This document shows positions 20,880 through 34,388 of a stretch of 64,000 nucleotides of DNA, piece by piece. A model generated the notes under the pieces. The model saw only the letters and a list, made by a program, of their open reading frames with translations, was not told the origin of the DNA and did no database searches. The position numbers and the translations under genes are program-made. This stretch comes from Augochlora pura (taxonomy: Eukaryota; Arthropoda; Insecta; Hymenoptera; Halictidae), in NCBI RefSeq assembly GCF_028453695.1, contig NC_135781.1:25357640-25421639 (forward strand), given 5' to 3'. Each line of letters starts with the position of its first letter. Positions within the stretch are counted from its first letter, which is position 1.

Positions 20880-23800
20880 GAACGAGAGAGAGAGAGAAAG
20901 AGAGAGATAATCGGATGAAGATTTTTAATTAACCGTTAAACAGATTCTGTATTATATGAAATGTTTCAAAGTACGTTTTAAACGCGTAGAATTAACGATA
21001 GTTGTAACGTGATATCGATTAAGTTTAAGGACACGGTTCGAAAATTTTTTGCGGTAAGTGACTGTTCGGAACGATGCAAAGAGAATGAAAGAAAATAATA
21101 AAGTCAGAGGAAGGAAGAAAATGAGAGAGAGGGGGAGGAGGGAGACGCGTTACGTATCGGGAACCGCCCTGAACGCCTAACAGCGGCCTAGCTTTTTACT
21201 AAAGAAGAAACAGAAAACAGCCAAAAAAATGGGAACTGTGGGGAACGCGAGGTAAGTCGACGCTGGAAACGGGATCGGCAAGGAACAACACCAGCAGGTG
21301 TTGAACGAAGCGTGAGGCGGAACAACAGAGAGAGAGAGAGAGATAGAGAGAAGAAGGGAGAGATTGAGAGAGCTGAACTGATTCGGCGGCGACATTCGCT
21401 TCACGACGTACTTTTATACATCCTCGGCAACGAAGGAACATCCGGCTCGCGATTCAGCTGCTAACGCGCTTCAGCTCTCTTTGGCCAGCCACGATCTCAT
21501 CCCTACCTGCTGTCGCTGGCTCGTGCAAGAAACGACAAGTTCGCTGAGCAAGAACGATTGCACGAGAGACCACTCGGAGCAAGCGTAAGCAGAGATTGCC
21601 CCGTGGCTCGCTGTCCCGGCTCGTTGGAGCAACGAAACCACGCCCTCTCGAAGCAGGCCACGCCTACTGTCCCCAGTTGGAGAGGAAGATCGGACGATCT
21701 TCTATCGTGAGATTGAACGTCTCTTCTTACTCTGACGTTGTCTGCCTCGAAAGGGTAATTCAGAGTGCTCTCGAGGGTAGAGAAAGAGAGCCCGTTGTCC
21801 ATGCCTGACCTAGGAGAACCGAAGGGGAAGGAGAAATCGTCGCGTCTGTCAGCCTTATTATCTACCGATTCGTTCTAATGATTCAGCTCGTCGATCTAGT
21901 TCAGGCATAGGCACGAATTGCTCTGCGGACAACCATCGCGGCCGCTGCGCAGGAAGAGGAAGAGAGCACAACACGGGCAGTCTTCAATTGCAAGATAGAC
22001 AGTTCCTGGCTTTCACAACGTTGTTCGTCCTGAACGTTGCTCCGGGAGCAATTCGAGACGCTCGTAGCACACGCCTGATCTATTCTCGTCGATGACCCCG
22101 CCCATTCGTTAACGAGACTGTTCTTCAGGGCCGGCTGTTCTTCTTCACGTTCGCTCGACGCAGAGCGACCGAGAGCCCGAACAGTCGAAGGAACCGGTCG
22201 TAGTTGGATGTGATCGATCGTAAATGGACACGGATCGGTCCCGAACAGGTGCAAGCGTGCAGGCGGAACAGAAAGCGTGCGGACACGCGTAACGAACCAA
22301 AGGGGATGGGAGGAAAGCATTTAGCGAGAAGTAGCCGATAGGATGTAGCGTTTCTTAATAGTTCTTGTAAATGATAAAAACCGCGAAGCAAGTAGCGAAA
22401 GATGCACAATACGATCTTCCCGAGGTATCGATCACCGATCAACAAATTACGTTCGAACGAGAGGAGACAAGAGAATGCGAAACGTCGGCGCCATTTCTTG
22501 CGGTCCGTAGCGGTTTTTAGCACACCACGCCGCGCCGTGGAAACGAAAGAGAGAACGTCAGCGTGTGTGCGTTTGTATGCGAGGGCGCGCGCTCGCGATG
22601 CAGATTTCGCAGAGAAAAGTATTACGCGTTCAACGAGATCGATCTGCCATCCTAGTCGACTTCCACGACCGATAATTATGCAATTATTTTATATCTTAAT
22701 TTCAAGCGGTTCAAGAATTGTCGAAGCGAAATTCTATCCCATATGAAATTCTATTCCGTAACACGTCGAGTTACGAAACTATCTTTTTTATACAAAAATC
22801 GCTGATCAACTAATTTTAAAAATCAAAAATCGTGGTAGTCGACGAGGTGCAGCTTAATTTCCACAATCTCCTGGCCCAGATCGCCAGTTTGATCTCAGAC
22901 AGTGTTCGCAGAACGTTGGGAGCGGGGTCGCGCAGAAGAAACGGAGATCCAGCCTGCGTTTAGCGGATTTAGGGTCGCGAATCAAGGCGAACAACCGTTC
23001 GAGCCTCGAAATTGCCTCTCGGCCGTGTGGTCCCCGCTCGATATATCGCTGCAAATCGCGCCGGAGCGGAGCGGAGCCGGGAAAGAGGTCGACCAGAGTC
23101 GGCGCGCCGCGGCGGAGCCATAGAAACTCTAACGAGATACGAACGAAGAGACCAACAATAGATTTTGTTACGTTGTTCTCGTTGGAAGGCGACGCACGGA
23201 AATGATAAGCGCCACGCCGGCCGCGGATGAACGAGGAATCGCGTGATAAGGCGAAGGTCGGCCGAGAGGAGGTTCGACGCTCGACGGTCCTATCGCGCTC
23301 ATAATTTCTACTTTATAATACTTTAGGATATACATCGCCGTGAGGGTGAACGGGGACACATCGAGTTACGATTCTGTTCGCGACGTTGCCCGAAAAATGT
23401 AGACGTGGCCAGCGCCTCGAGAATCATTTTTATATAATCGCGTGGGCGTTGGATCGTTTCGGCGCGACCCGGTTCCGAAACTTTCTCGGGACTTGCCACG
23501 TGTCGGGAACCATATGAGCACGGTTCGTACGACTGCGGGGAAACGATGCGCGAATAGGGTGCCTTGATTTCCGAATTTCCTGCGCTCAATTTTTGCTCCA
23601 TTTTGAGTAAAAATCTTTTTCAAAATACCTCTGTTTCTCTGAGTTCTATCGCAATGTTCGAAAAGAGGATGAATTTTCTATTATCGTCGGGCTAATATTT
23701 GTTCATTCGCGTGTGCACGTTAACTGTTATCGATTCACAGAGTGATTACAAAGTTTCGGTCGATTGTGTACGTACAATACGTAAATTCTTGTCGGTCAGG

Positions 23801-24762
23801 AGCTTTCGCATTTCCAATGGGCCGAGCAAAACGCTCCGTCATTGTTTCGTGACCACCGGACTACGAATCTTTATGCAAATTCCAGGGTTCCTGGCTTATT
23901 TTACGATAAACGGAAACGTTCACCTTGTTTAAAATCGTGTCAATGTTCGTGGACCGTTTCCACGTTTTTAGCTACAAAAACATCCTGTTACCGAACTAAA
24001 AAATCGTTGCGTGCCGCGTAACAGTCCCCAGTCCGGTGGTCCAACGTTATTTTCTAGATGGTCGAGCGACGGTACCACGAATGAAAAGAATTGTAGCATC
24101 GTGAACGCGCGCGCGCGAGTATGCGTGTAGAATTGCAGGAGCGCGTGTGAGTGCGTGTAAATGTGTGTACGAGGAAGAGAGAGCGAGAGAGAGAGAAAGA
24201 GAGAGAGATAGAGGGAAAAGAAACAGAAGGTACGCAGCGACGAGAAACGAAATTCCGCTTAAAGGCTTAAACATATTCTCTTGGCAAACGAGAAGGCGCG
24301 AACGCACATATCAAAGACAAAGAGACATTGACTATTATAGAGGTAACTGATCACTTTAGCGGTATTATTAGCGTTACGTAATTCGTAAGATATTTAGGTG
24401 AAAGAAAAAGAAAACAGAGAGAATACAAACGCGTTTCAGAGTTTCTATATATATATATGATTAAAGATTATTATATATATATACATATATTACTGTTGTC
24501 GGATCTCGATCGGAACCCGACGATCTCGATCCGATCGCGTGCAGATCGTTGTTGGGGACGCGCGCGCGCGCGCTCGCGCGCACACACACTGGACGCGCAC
24601 ACACCACTGTATTACAATATAAGGACGTGTGTGCGCGCGTGCGACAAAACAAATGCACGCGTGATAGACAAAACTGGGGCCGGGCAAATTATCGATCTTC
24701 GGCGTATGCCATTGTTTCTTGTGATTAGTTACATGTAATAAACAGACACGAAACAAACAGAA

Positions 24763-24793
<31 letters not shown>

Positions 24794-27700
24794 TGCGCAC
24801 ACGAAATATAAATACATGAAGTAGCATGGACATAGACACAGCGCGGGCGCGCTTGCGCGTACGAACGCACATATTGTATATATTATATATATTTATACGT
24901 ATATAATATAATATGTACATACGTGCGGTCTCGTTTGTTCCGGTTCTTTTTTTCACGTGCGTTTTTTTTTTTATACTGACGTTCAATTACAATCGATTCC
25001 CAAAGGGAGTTCCGAGTAATTCTGCTGGACGTGAGTATGGTGACGTGGGAGTGTAGCATAGATTACTTTCGATGTATGTACAAAGAAATACGACAGACGG
25101 TCGATACACGCAGCAGAAACACACACACACGCGAACACGGGACACGTACACACGCGGACAACACATACATATATACATATATTTTATGATTGTCGTTGTT
25201 GAATTCGTCGCATTACCATAGGGTTTTACCCCCGTCCATCGCCACAAGTAGTAGACGTATACCGGAGATACGATGTAGTTGATGAGATCCGGATTTTATG
25301 AGGTACATACACAGAGGGAGAGACGAGAAAACGATACCTAGGTTTACTCAGATACCTTAGCGAGAACGGACACGGAGGATGGGAAACAAATAAAATGAGA
25401 GAGAGAGAGAGAGAGTGGGGGGAGAGGGAGAGAAAGAGAGAGAGAGAGATAGAAAGGGAGGAGCGGAGAAGAAGGATATTATAAATAATACAACTATTAT
25501 ATATACGTATACATACATATATTATATACGATATATTATATTATATCGTATGTGATATATTGTATCATATATACATTTATGTTATGTATATGTATATATA
25601 TGCATATACATACTTATATACATTGCAGCAGCGCATACAAATATATAAAGGTTCTAACGTTGTATACGTTCTGGATGAGAGCAAGTCCGAGGATGATTTT
25701 ATTACGATAAAATGCTTTCTTTCGCTCGTGCGTACGAAAACACGCGCCGTTGTCGGTCCCGTTACAACCCTTTCTCTGCCCTTTAGTATTTCATCGCTCC
25801 GTTCGTCGTCTGCTCCGTCATTCTACATAGTTTCGTTGTCTTTCGTCCGAATAAGTTACAGAATCTTGTGCTGGGAAATTGATAACGGTACAGAGAGAAA
25901 TCTTGTGGATTCGATGGGAATACGATATGGCGACGAAGACGCAAAGCAGCCTGGTAAATTAGCGACACCAGGGCCAGCTGCGCGAAGCAGCCTCTTTCGA
26001 AATTAGTTCCTCTTTTAGACCAGTTCTGGAAATTTTGAAATGCTCAAAACGGCCCTGGAACCTAGTTCAGATCTGAAGGAAGGCTTCCCGTTCGCGGTCC
26101 CAGAGGATGCACGCCTGTCCACTGCATCGTTATGCCCAAGTATATTCACTGTCATCTCAGTTTTTAATGTTTCCGTGAATTAGAGATTATCGCAATTCGT
26201 AGTTGTTTATTTTCCTAAAACGTTATTGGTATATTTGAAACACTGGTGTTACTGATTTTCTGATCTACTGTTTTTCAGAGTGGCATAGCAAGTGGAATAG
26301 GTATAGAATTGCTCAGCCTCGATTGTGGAATTTGCTTCACAGAGGAAAACAGAAATTCCGTATTTCGACCAACCCTTCGGGTGGACTCTACGGATAAGTG
26401 AATCGTTAATAATTTGTTCATTGTATGGTGGTATCACTGTGCAAACAGTAGATTAAGGTAATCCGCTATCATCGCGCTACAGTTTAATGCTGCGAGGCAA
26501 GATTGATTTTCGTTTATCATTTCGATGTGAATCCATGTTGAATATATTATAATGTTTGCAACTGTAACTCTCGACCAGTGTCGCGCCGCCTGTAGAAATG
26601 GATTTATTTGCAAGTTTTAGTTGTTTCGAATCGAGGAAACCAAAAATCACGCGACTGGTGAAGGGTTGAAGTCCAAGTGGAGGATCGAAATAACTAATTT
26701 CGTCGACTGCGAACGTTTCTGCGTATTCGATTCAGGGAAGCTAATTATTTTCCGAATAAATTTTGGTTGACGGGAAGTGCGTGGAAGAACAACGGCAGCG
26801 AGAGGGTTGAACTCGGTCGCGCGACTGCCGATTCTGTTTCTCGCGGACATTTAGGGTACATGCGATTAGACGAGAGGAGAAAGGAAGAACCCGCGTAGCA
26901 CCGTACATTATTAACTAATACATAAACGATACATAAATGATAAAATATTTATGAATTTTACTACGGATTGCAGCGTGCACGTGCAATTTGCTCGAGATAC
27001 AACGAGAGGTCTCGACAAGCGATTTGACGATTTTTGTGATACCCGTCGAAATATGTAAACGGCAAATCGATCTTCTCGATGGACGACCGACCACGCTTTT
27101 TCGTTTGTCTCGATATACATACAGAAAAGAGAGAGAGAGAGAGAGAGAGGGAGAGAAAGTGAGGGAAAAACAATATATCACGATTAGTAAGGCGGAAAAA
27201 CCAAGTAAAAGAGCAAAAAAAGTAGAAATAACAAGAGAAAACCTTTCATACGGAAAAAACACCGGTGGGACGAAAAACAGAAAACGAGCATGTAAAGAGG
27301 AGGAGAAGTAAAAGTAAGTACCTTCGCGCGAACAATGGCGGTCATATTACATGCTGCAGCACCAACGACCACGCGTTTACAACTCACGCCTCACGCAGGA
27401 CGACGAGTTTTCGGGCTTAAATAATCCTTAGAGCGAGAACAAGCTGAAACGAACGCGAGCGCGCGCGAGCAAGCGAAGCATTACACGCGAGGGTTTAAGC
27501 GCAAAACAAAAAATAGTTGAACAAGCAAGCAAACAAGCAAGCAAACCAAAAACAAAAAAAATAAACATAATAAAATACAGATAAAGAAAGCGTAATGTAG
27601 TGGACGAGAAAAACGTCACGCGACAAGCAAACCCAAAAAAAGGAAAAAAACAGAAAAAGCGGAAAACGTAACAGGCTGATGTGTTTAAAAAAAGTGAACA

Positions 27701-28024
27701 AACGTTCGCCGCGACGGAATCGACGTCGAAGAAGTCCGGTGGTCCCCGTACCGGCGGGTGAATTAACGGGAGATCGAAATTCGATTCGAAAATCGTGTCG
27801 ACCGACGCCGTCGCGGTCCACGTCCGCGTGCAATAATACAGAATATATAAACAATATTAATATCATTATATACAACATTTTTACGACATATACGAAATAC
27901 GACATAGAGAAAATGCAGGTGAGAACAAGTTTAGGATAACATTACTTGTTGTTGTCTACCATAGCGTTGTAGTTATATACAATTACAGAATAGAATATTA
28001 ATTATAGGCAAGCTGAAGCGTGTG

Positions 28025-28068
<44 letters not shown>

Positions 28069-29246
28069 GGCGAGATAGTGAAAAAGAGTGAGAAAAAGAG
28101 AGAGAGGGACAGGGAGAGAGAGAGAGAGAGAGAGAGAAGAAACAAAGAGGGTGCAAGGGACACAGTGTGAGTGACGATGAACGAATGCGAGTGAGAATGC
28201 GTATACAAACAAGAGAGAGAGAGAATGAAGGAGGGAGAGGGAAAGAGGGAGAGAAAGAAAAAAATCAGCGCAATTGTCGAGCGTATATGTTACTATTATA
28301 GCGATTATATATATTCACATATATATGTACTGTACATATACCTATGTGTATATATATACATAACCGAGGAAAGGCGGAAATCAATGATTAGCAGTATATA
28401 CAGAAGTCTATACATATAAACTTTATTAAAAAAACGTGTGTGCCTATGTGCGCACGTGCGTACGCGCGCGTACGTGCGGACACACTTCGACAGTCCCGAA
28501 TTCGCCCGGCTCCGACCCGAACATCCGAAACGACCCCTAACGACCCGTAACGACCCGAAACGACCTGCCCTGTTCTGCAGAGACCCCGATGTTCCTCTCT
28601 CTTCTGGCCCTTGAACCTTAGAACCTTGTCCTCGTCTTCTTGCTTGCGCCTCCATATTCCTCCCTCTCTTTATCTCTCCCTCCCTCCCTCTCTCTCTCTC
28701 TCTCTCCCTCATGCTCTCTTTTAAGCTATCTCTCTCACTCTCAAGTTCTATAAAGCTTACCTTGTCCCTCCTTCTCTCTCTCTCTCTCTCTCTCTCGCAG
28801 TCCCTCTCCATCTCCCTCTCCCTCTCCTCGTATATTCTTCACACGCACTTGCGCACATATCCATGACGCATTACCGTAGCCGTGTTGTGTAGGGAATGTC
28901 TTTAACGAATAAGAATACGATTTCTCATGTTACATGTTATACGAAGAAAAACTTGCAGCAAAAGCGACACACAAAAAAAATAAAATAACGATAAAGATAA
29001 AAACTACTAATGGTATTATAAACGAAGCAAAAAAAAAACTAACGAGACAAGTCTCTTCTCCGGTCAGTTGCAGGATCGCTCGAACGTCGTCGAATCAATA
29101 AATTCCCGTTGTGCAACCGAACAGAAACAAAACGAAACGAAACAAAAAAAAATAATAAAAAACGAACAGAAAAATGGAAACGGAACGGAGAGCGGAGGGT
29201 AGTTTTGGGGGGAGTATAAAACGAAAACCTATTGTAGAGAGAGAGA

Positions 29247-29280
<34 letters not shown>
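20880..29280. repeat. Belt of dinucleotide repeats (GA, CA, CG, TA)
   Basis: GA tracts on the plus strand at about 20882-20905, 24176-24210, 25398-25450, 27127-27150, 28029-28067, 28109-28138 and 29237-29278. CT tracts on the plus strand at 28679-28707 and 28777-28797. CA tract at 24769-24793, GC tract at 24561-24575, TA-rich runs at 24450-24490 and 25500-25600. Confidence 0.85.
28516..28566. repeat. 10-bp minisatellite
   Basis: About five units of the form AACGACCC plus two variable bases (CT, GT, GA), in phase at 10-base spacing. Confidence 0.8.
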
Positions 29281-29283
<3 letters not shown>

Positions 29284-31931
29284 AGACACGATGGAGGAAA
29301 GAAGGGAATGGCGTGACACGCGAGGTGACAGACGAAGGGAGAAGGTTTTGTTAAACGAACGCGTATCGTCGATGGAAGAGAGCACGAGCATGCTGCACGC
29401 CGGATATTCGGTGGCAACAAATAGACTTCTTGCGTTCTAAGGTCCATTTTCGTGTTCATAGTTGCGCGATGGAGCACTCAAGGATTTCGACGGTCTCGTT
29501 TCTGGCTCCTCCCATCGACCATACGCTCGCTCTGTACATTACAAGTTGTTCGTGTTACTTGTTGGCGGACCATGGACCTTCACGCGATCGCCGTGCTATC
29601 AAAATCGTTGCGCCAACCTTAGAAAGACAGCAGGAAGCTCCTCGGTATCATGGATCGTGGGTTATTAATTACCGGAAGCCTATTAATCCTCGCACGTTCC
29701 TCGGAAGTAGCTGCCGGGAAGATCCTGGAATTCAAATTCATACAATTTTTGCATCGTTTGGAAAGTTACCATAGAACAGAATCCGTGAAAAATTCAAATA
29801 ATTAACGGAATTCAAGAGAAAAATATCTAGCGAACATTCAGACGGAACTTCTTGAGGAACATTTAAGTCATTGTTACCAACCCTCTCACGATCGTAAAGT
29901 GAACATTCGCCGAGTTTCTGTCTCCGATTACTGTAAAATCTTTGGTTCCTTCACAATTGCGTTCTACTTTATGCATTCGAAATGCGAAATTGCAAAGAAA
30001 ATTCCATCGGTCAAATTCAGACGCGAAACGAAAACGGATGAAAACGGGGAGCGTTTGAAAGCCGCTGAAACATGTGAAACTTCGAGGAAATATTCTTCGT
30101 CTTTCTACGGTTCATAAATTCCTCGTTGAGAATAGAATAAATTTGCACAAGCATCGATTCGCGTGAACGACCCAGGTCCACCGGTTATTCTTACGGCTAC
30201 TAGCATTATGATTATTGTTATTATTATTGCTACCGGTATGTGTGTACATGTATACATGTATAGCAGGGTGTATGTATGTACATATAGACACGTATGTTTG
30301 GCAGCAGCGGCGTTCCTTTATTCGTGGCTCGATCCTTTTTCCCTCGTTTCACCCCGCCCCACACGTTTGCTGTGCCAGAAATTCAGAACATCGCCAGACC
30401 GGGCTCTCCGCGTGGGCAAAGGAAGGATCAACCCCTGAAAAAGCGCGACAAACATTCGGTCGAACGGATCGCGCTGACGCGCTCGATCGTTCATCATCCC
30501 CTGTCGCGATCGCGCGACACGTCTCTGTACCTTCGGAACCGTGGTGGCAAGCAACTCCGGGCACCGTCGATTTGTTTTTCGATTTGCGATACTAACGGAG
30601 AACTATTTTTCGCTGGCCTGTCAACCGACTGGGAACTTCAATCTCCAAAACACACACGCGATACGAAATAAAAGATAACGCCGATCGACCGCAGTTTAAT
30701 CCGCAGTAAATATCGAAACCGTTCACTCGCGATGATCGACGATAAATTAGAGAAGTTGATCGCTTACGAATTTACGCGAGTCTTTTGGAAACTATACGCT
30801 TTAACCCTTCGCGTTGTGATAAAGATTTGGACGAATTACTTGGGCACACGGAACTGTAAACAACAAGGAATCGTTTCGATGAAAGAAATCTTTTGACAAG
30901 GGGTTCGAGCCGCCATTGATGTTTCGACAACGACTTCTATCGCACCGTGATAGATTGCAACCAGAATTTCGCGTTGCAATAGTTCCTTAGCGCGTGAGTA
31001 GCTTCCGGTTGCATAGAATTAGCGGCGGATACTTTCTGATCAATTGGATCGCGATGCGAGGTGTATAGAACGCGATGCTTTTGGTTGAAGCATGTTCGCC
31101 GAACCGGTTTCTATTCGTCCGCTTTTAATGGCTTTCGAAGTATCCCGTCAGCGAACAAAATTACTCTCCGGTTGCCTCTGAAATTAATTAAATCGCCGAG
31201 TACCGCTTTAACGATCAAGCTACCGGATGATCCCCGAGATTGATTTCGCGAGGAACAGGATCGAAGCGTCAGCGCGCTGCTCAGTGGGTGGAAAGATAGG
31301 CGAGGGGATGCGCTATCTAGGAACAATACATCGGATATACGGGTCAACGATGCCCAGTGTTTCTTTTTTACGTCGTTGTCTTTCTTTCTTTCCTTCTTTT
31401 TCTCTTGCTCTTTAACAGTTAACTTTGACCGAGAGAGTCCTCACGGCACGGCGTAGATCAGAAAAAAAAAGTCGGGCGGTGGGTTTATCGATCATTAAGA
31501 AGCAGAAGACACATATATATGCATTATTCCGTACCAAGTACGGCTAGAGGCTACCGAGTAATTTAATATAGAATTATAAAACAGTCAACTGTATCGCGAT
31601 TAAACGGAGCACGAACGAAGAAAGGCCTGCATCGACCATGTTTCCTCTCCACACTTTTAAACCCCCCTATCCTCCCCTCCCCCCTCCAGCCCCGTCGAGA
31701 ATCCACCTTTTTCCCCCCGTTATTCTAATAATTCCTGCCTCCCTCTAAACCCTCAACAAGAAACAAGACAACATATTGTAATCTATTGTAGATTGTTGTA
31801 GATAAATTATACGGTTTGACCGTACATTGTTACTTTTTGTCGACAATATAAAATACACAGATATATAAGTAAGCCTCTCTATTGTTTCCATTCATCCTCG
31901 TTCGTGTCGGCATTCGGCAAATTTTATTTTA

Positions 31932-31937
31932 AATAAA
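31932..31937 (+). terminator. Last plus-strand poly(A) signal before DMAP1
   Basis: AATAAA on the plus strand, within 300 bases of the DMAP1 stop codon. If the Nckx transcript runs this far it would end here; use is unproven. Confidence 0.25.
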
Positions 31938-32015
31938 ATATGACAACCTCCATTTTCTTCTGCTTCGTTATTTTTATTTTTAAAACTGCAATCAATTGCA
32001 ACTTGGTCTTTGCGT

Positions 32016-32021
32016 TTTATT
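32016..32021 (-). terminator. DMAP1 poly(A) signal
   Basis: TTTATT on the plus strand is AATAAA on the minus strand, about 200 bases after the DMAP1 stop. Two more minus-strand signals lie at 31973-31978 and 31923-31928. A 3' UTR of about 0.2-0.3 kb would be usual. Confidence 0.5.
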
Positions 32022-32218
32022 GAAAAAATATTTCCCAAACATTTTCGTCAGAAAATAAATAAGTAGCTGTGGGTGTCAACAACTTCATCCGTCAAATTAT
32101 TTTTAATCACTGTTCGACACAATATAAAAAATTGGTACACTAATAGTAACATAATGAATATGCGTATCGAACGCTCAAAAAATAATTATATACAGCTAGG
32201 AGAAGAAAATAGTTCATT

Positions 32219-32326
32219 TCAGAGCGGAGTAATCGTTGGCATACTCGGTGATCCCACCACATCTATTATGTCTGCCTTGACTTCCGGCTCGGTTTTTGGT
32301 AACAGCGCTGGTGGTATTGTCAGAGT
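32219..32326 (-). CDS. DMAP1: DMAP1 exon 4 (C-terminus)
   Basis: Acceptor ACACTTTAG ends at 32327. Phase-0 reading gives TLTIPPALLPKTEPEVKADI, then IDVVGSPSMPTITPL and TGA at 32221-32219. The IDVVG motif is shared with vertebrate DMAP1, which supports this short exon. Confidence 0.85.
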   Translation of the reverse strand, partial: TLTIPPALLPKTEPEVKADIIDVVGSPSMPTITPL

Positions 32327-33777
32327 CTAAAGTGTTAAAATTTTAAACATTAAATCCTGAAGTATTGTAAATTGTTGAATTAGAAACGTTTTTGGGCATC
32401 GAATTGTTACCTTCCCAGGTGCAAGGGCCTCGTACTGATGCCTCAATGACTGCAATTCGTAATCGCAAGTCGACAGAGCGCTTCTAAGCTCGTAATGTAA
32501 AACTATGTCGCTTCTGAGCTCGTTGAATTGCTGACAGATTTGTTCCGTAGGCGGCGGATTCAATTCTAATCTCAATTCATTAAGCATTTGTTCGATACCC
32601 TTCATTTTCTTTTGACCTAAGCTACTTGGCAACTTTATTCTCTGGGAACGGAGCGAAACGCCGCTGTTCTTAAAATCTGGGAACTTGATGCCGGCCGATT
32701 CGACAGTCTGGAAATAAAAATACACATTGTATTATTCGCGTAAACCATTTTAGTATTAGCGCATAACAATGAATTACGTACGTGAGATGTATCAGTCTTG
32801 TTTGGTCTATTTCTAGAGGAAGCCCCACTCTTTTTTGTAGGTTTTCTTTCATTCTTTCTAGGATCAGCTTGATGATCAGCAGCAGTTATTAATTTTTGTA
32901 AATCCTGGGTTTTCCGATCCCTTTCTTTCTTTCTCTGTTCAATCTTTCTCAATTCAGCTAATAACATTTGCTCCTCCTCCACTTGCTCTGGTGTTCTCTC
33001 GAATAATTTCTTCAACTGTTCTTTCCTACGCTTTTCATGCTCTGCATCAAATATATAGACCTTATCAGTATGGGATTTTGCTTTTGTTAGAGCAGCACAC
33101 ACCTGGTAATACCTAAATAGTATTGAAAAATATAGATTATATAGTCAATCATTGCAAATATAGATTACAATCTAGCATAATAAACAAACATAGATAAAAA
33201 TATATAGAACTTTCACTTACCTCTCTTTTAAATCCTCTACAGATCTAGCAGGAAACTTGGTACGATCCCATCGGTCTTTTATTATTATGAACCTCAGATC
33301 GAATCTTCTGCATAGATCAAATAGGTGATCTGTTTCTGCTCTGGTCCATCCATTTGTTACTAAATGTTGAACATATTCTGCATTAGTATAGGTAGGAATA
33401 GGAATCTTCTTATTGAATTTGGCAAAGGGATATTCCTTTCCAGCATCGGCTACTCGTCTCCAATGATGAAAGACTGCTCCGTCTGTCCTCGCAGGATTAG
33501 TAAAAGGAGTCCACTTCCATGGTCTGACTTTTTTCATTCCAAGCTTAGCACGGACCTGCTTGTATCCTTTTGCTGTGTCCGTTGGAAACAACGGTGGTAC
33601 GTCATTGTTATCTTTGCACAACAATGCAAACACCTCACGGTGCATACCCTCGGGCCGTTTAGGGACTTTATACTCATATTTCTTTCGATTCTTTTTCTCC
33701 GCTCCTATAATCGACTCCTTTGTAAGCTCACTGGTCGTGGGCACTTCAATGTCCAATATATCACGTACGTCTGCCAT
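32219..33777 (-). CDS. DMAP1: DNA methyltransferase 1-associated protein 1 (DMAP1), complete
   Basis: Exons in gene order: 33777-33221, 33112-32782, 32707-32411, 32326-32219. They join to 1293 nt, 430 residues plus TGA, with GT-AG introns and agreeing phases (2, 0, 0). DMAP1 is a nuclear subunit of the Tip60/NuA4 acetyltransferase and SRCAP remodelling complexes. Residues about 78-180 hold the conserved block MKKVRPWKWTPFTNPARTDG and the SANT/Myb-like fold (VQHLVTNGWTRAETDHLFDL, then FIIIKDRWD). Residues about 205-290 form a charged, coiled-coil-like region (FDAEHEKRRKEQLKKLFERT, RKIEQRKKERDRK), then the family motif GIKFPDFK and LRSQRIKLPSSLGQKK. The end contains DIIDVVGSP as in vertebrate DMAP1 but lacks the long vertebrate Lys/Ser tail. 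The start ATG has no better upstream option. Confidence 0.96.
32411..32707 (-). CDS. DMAP1: DMAP1 exon 3
   Basis: Acceptor TTATTTCCAG, then TVESAGIKFPDFK. Ends YEALAPGK before donor GTAACA at 32410. Holds the conserved NELRSDIVLHYELRSALSTC region. Confidence 0.95.
32782..33112 (-). CDS. DMAP1: DMAP1 exon 2
   Basis: The acceptor TATTTAG is followed by G TAT TAC, which completes ...KERYYQVCAALTKAK. It ends RPNKTDTSH before donor GTACGT. Encodes the charged helical region with the DLQKLITAADHQADPRKNER stretch typical of the family. Confidence 0.94.
33221..33777 (-). CDS. DMAP1: DMAP1 exon 1
   Basis: Begins ATGGCAGAC (MADVRDILDI) after an upstream AGA and ends VEDLKE plus two bases of an Arg codon before donor GTAAGT at 33220. 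Carries the N-terminal block and the whole SANT-like domain. Confidence 0.96.
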
Positions 33778-34388
33778 TCTGATTCTAACCTAACAAACGT
33801 TCTTGAGGTTATGAGTGTGGTACAGAGTACTTAACAAATTCATTCCCAATTCCCTAAATTTGGGACATTATGAGCACCCAGTTGTTACATACACTCCGAG
33901 AACTCCACTTTATTTAAACAATAACTGAATTCTCATCTATACATTGCTGAAACTTACAATTTTATGTAAAACGTAGCTCGTATGATGTAGCAACAGACCT
34001 TTGCTTGTAACAATTGCGTATATATATATGTACGATTTGATATCTACAAGATATCTAGTTAATTGTTATTGACTTAGTCAGTGACTACTTCTTGCCAAGT
34101 CTGATGAATCTATAATTATTCGTTGTAGTCATTTTATAAAACACTTAATTTATTGTAAATTAAAGAACGTACAATCTTAACAGATCACGTCACGTAGCGA
34201 TCGAATTCGAAAAGAGAAAAAATTGAATATCTCGAGAACTAATAGTTCAAAATTAGTGACACCAGTCTTAAAATGTTTATAATAATTCGGTACACCCACT
34301 ACATGCTATAAACTATTACAGTTTTGACTGTATATGTAATTACGATTTTCTGTAAAATACATATATAACTCCTTATTCTTTTACGATT

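Larger units (their letters stand above)
17090..31960 (+). other. Nckx 3' UTR and/or intergenic region, repeat-rich
   Basis: About 14.9 kb with no recognisable coding exon on either strand, between the Nckx stop and the convergent DMAP1 gene. Plus-strand poly(A) signals AATAAA occur at 20467, 21097, 24738, 25388, 26757 and 31932, so the 3' UTR could be 3.4 kb or far longer. 20590-29280 is a belt of GA, CA, GCGC, TA and trinucleotide repeats. The longer open frames sit in GC-rich or GA-repeat DNA and look spurious. Confidence 0.6.

Noticed and set aside
28029..29280. Open frames of Arg/Glu or Ser/Leu repeats
   Set aside because: Direct translations of GA/CT microsatellites.
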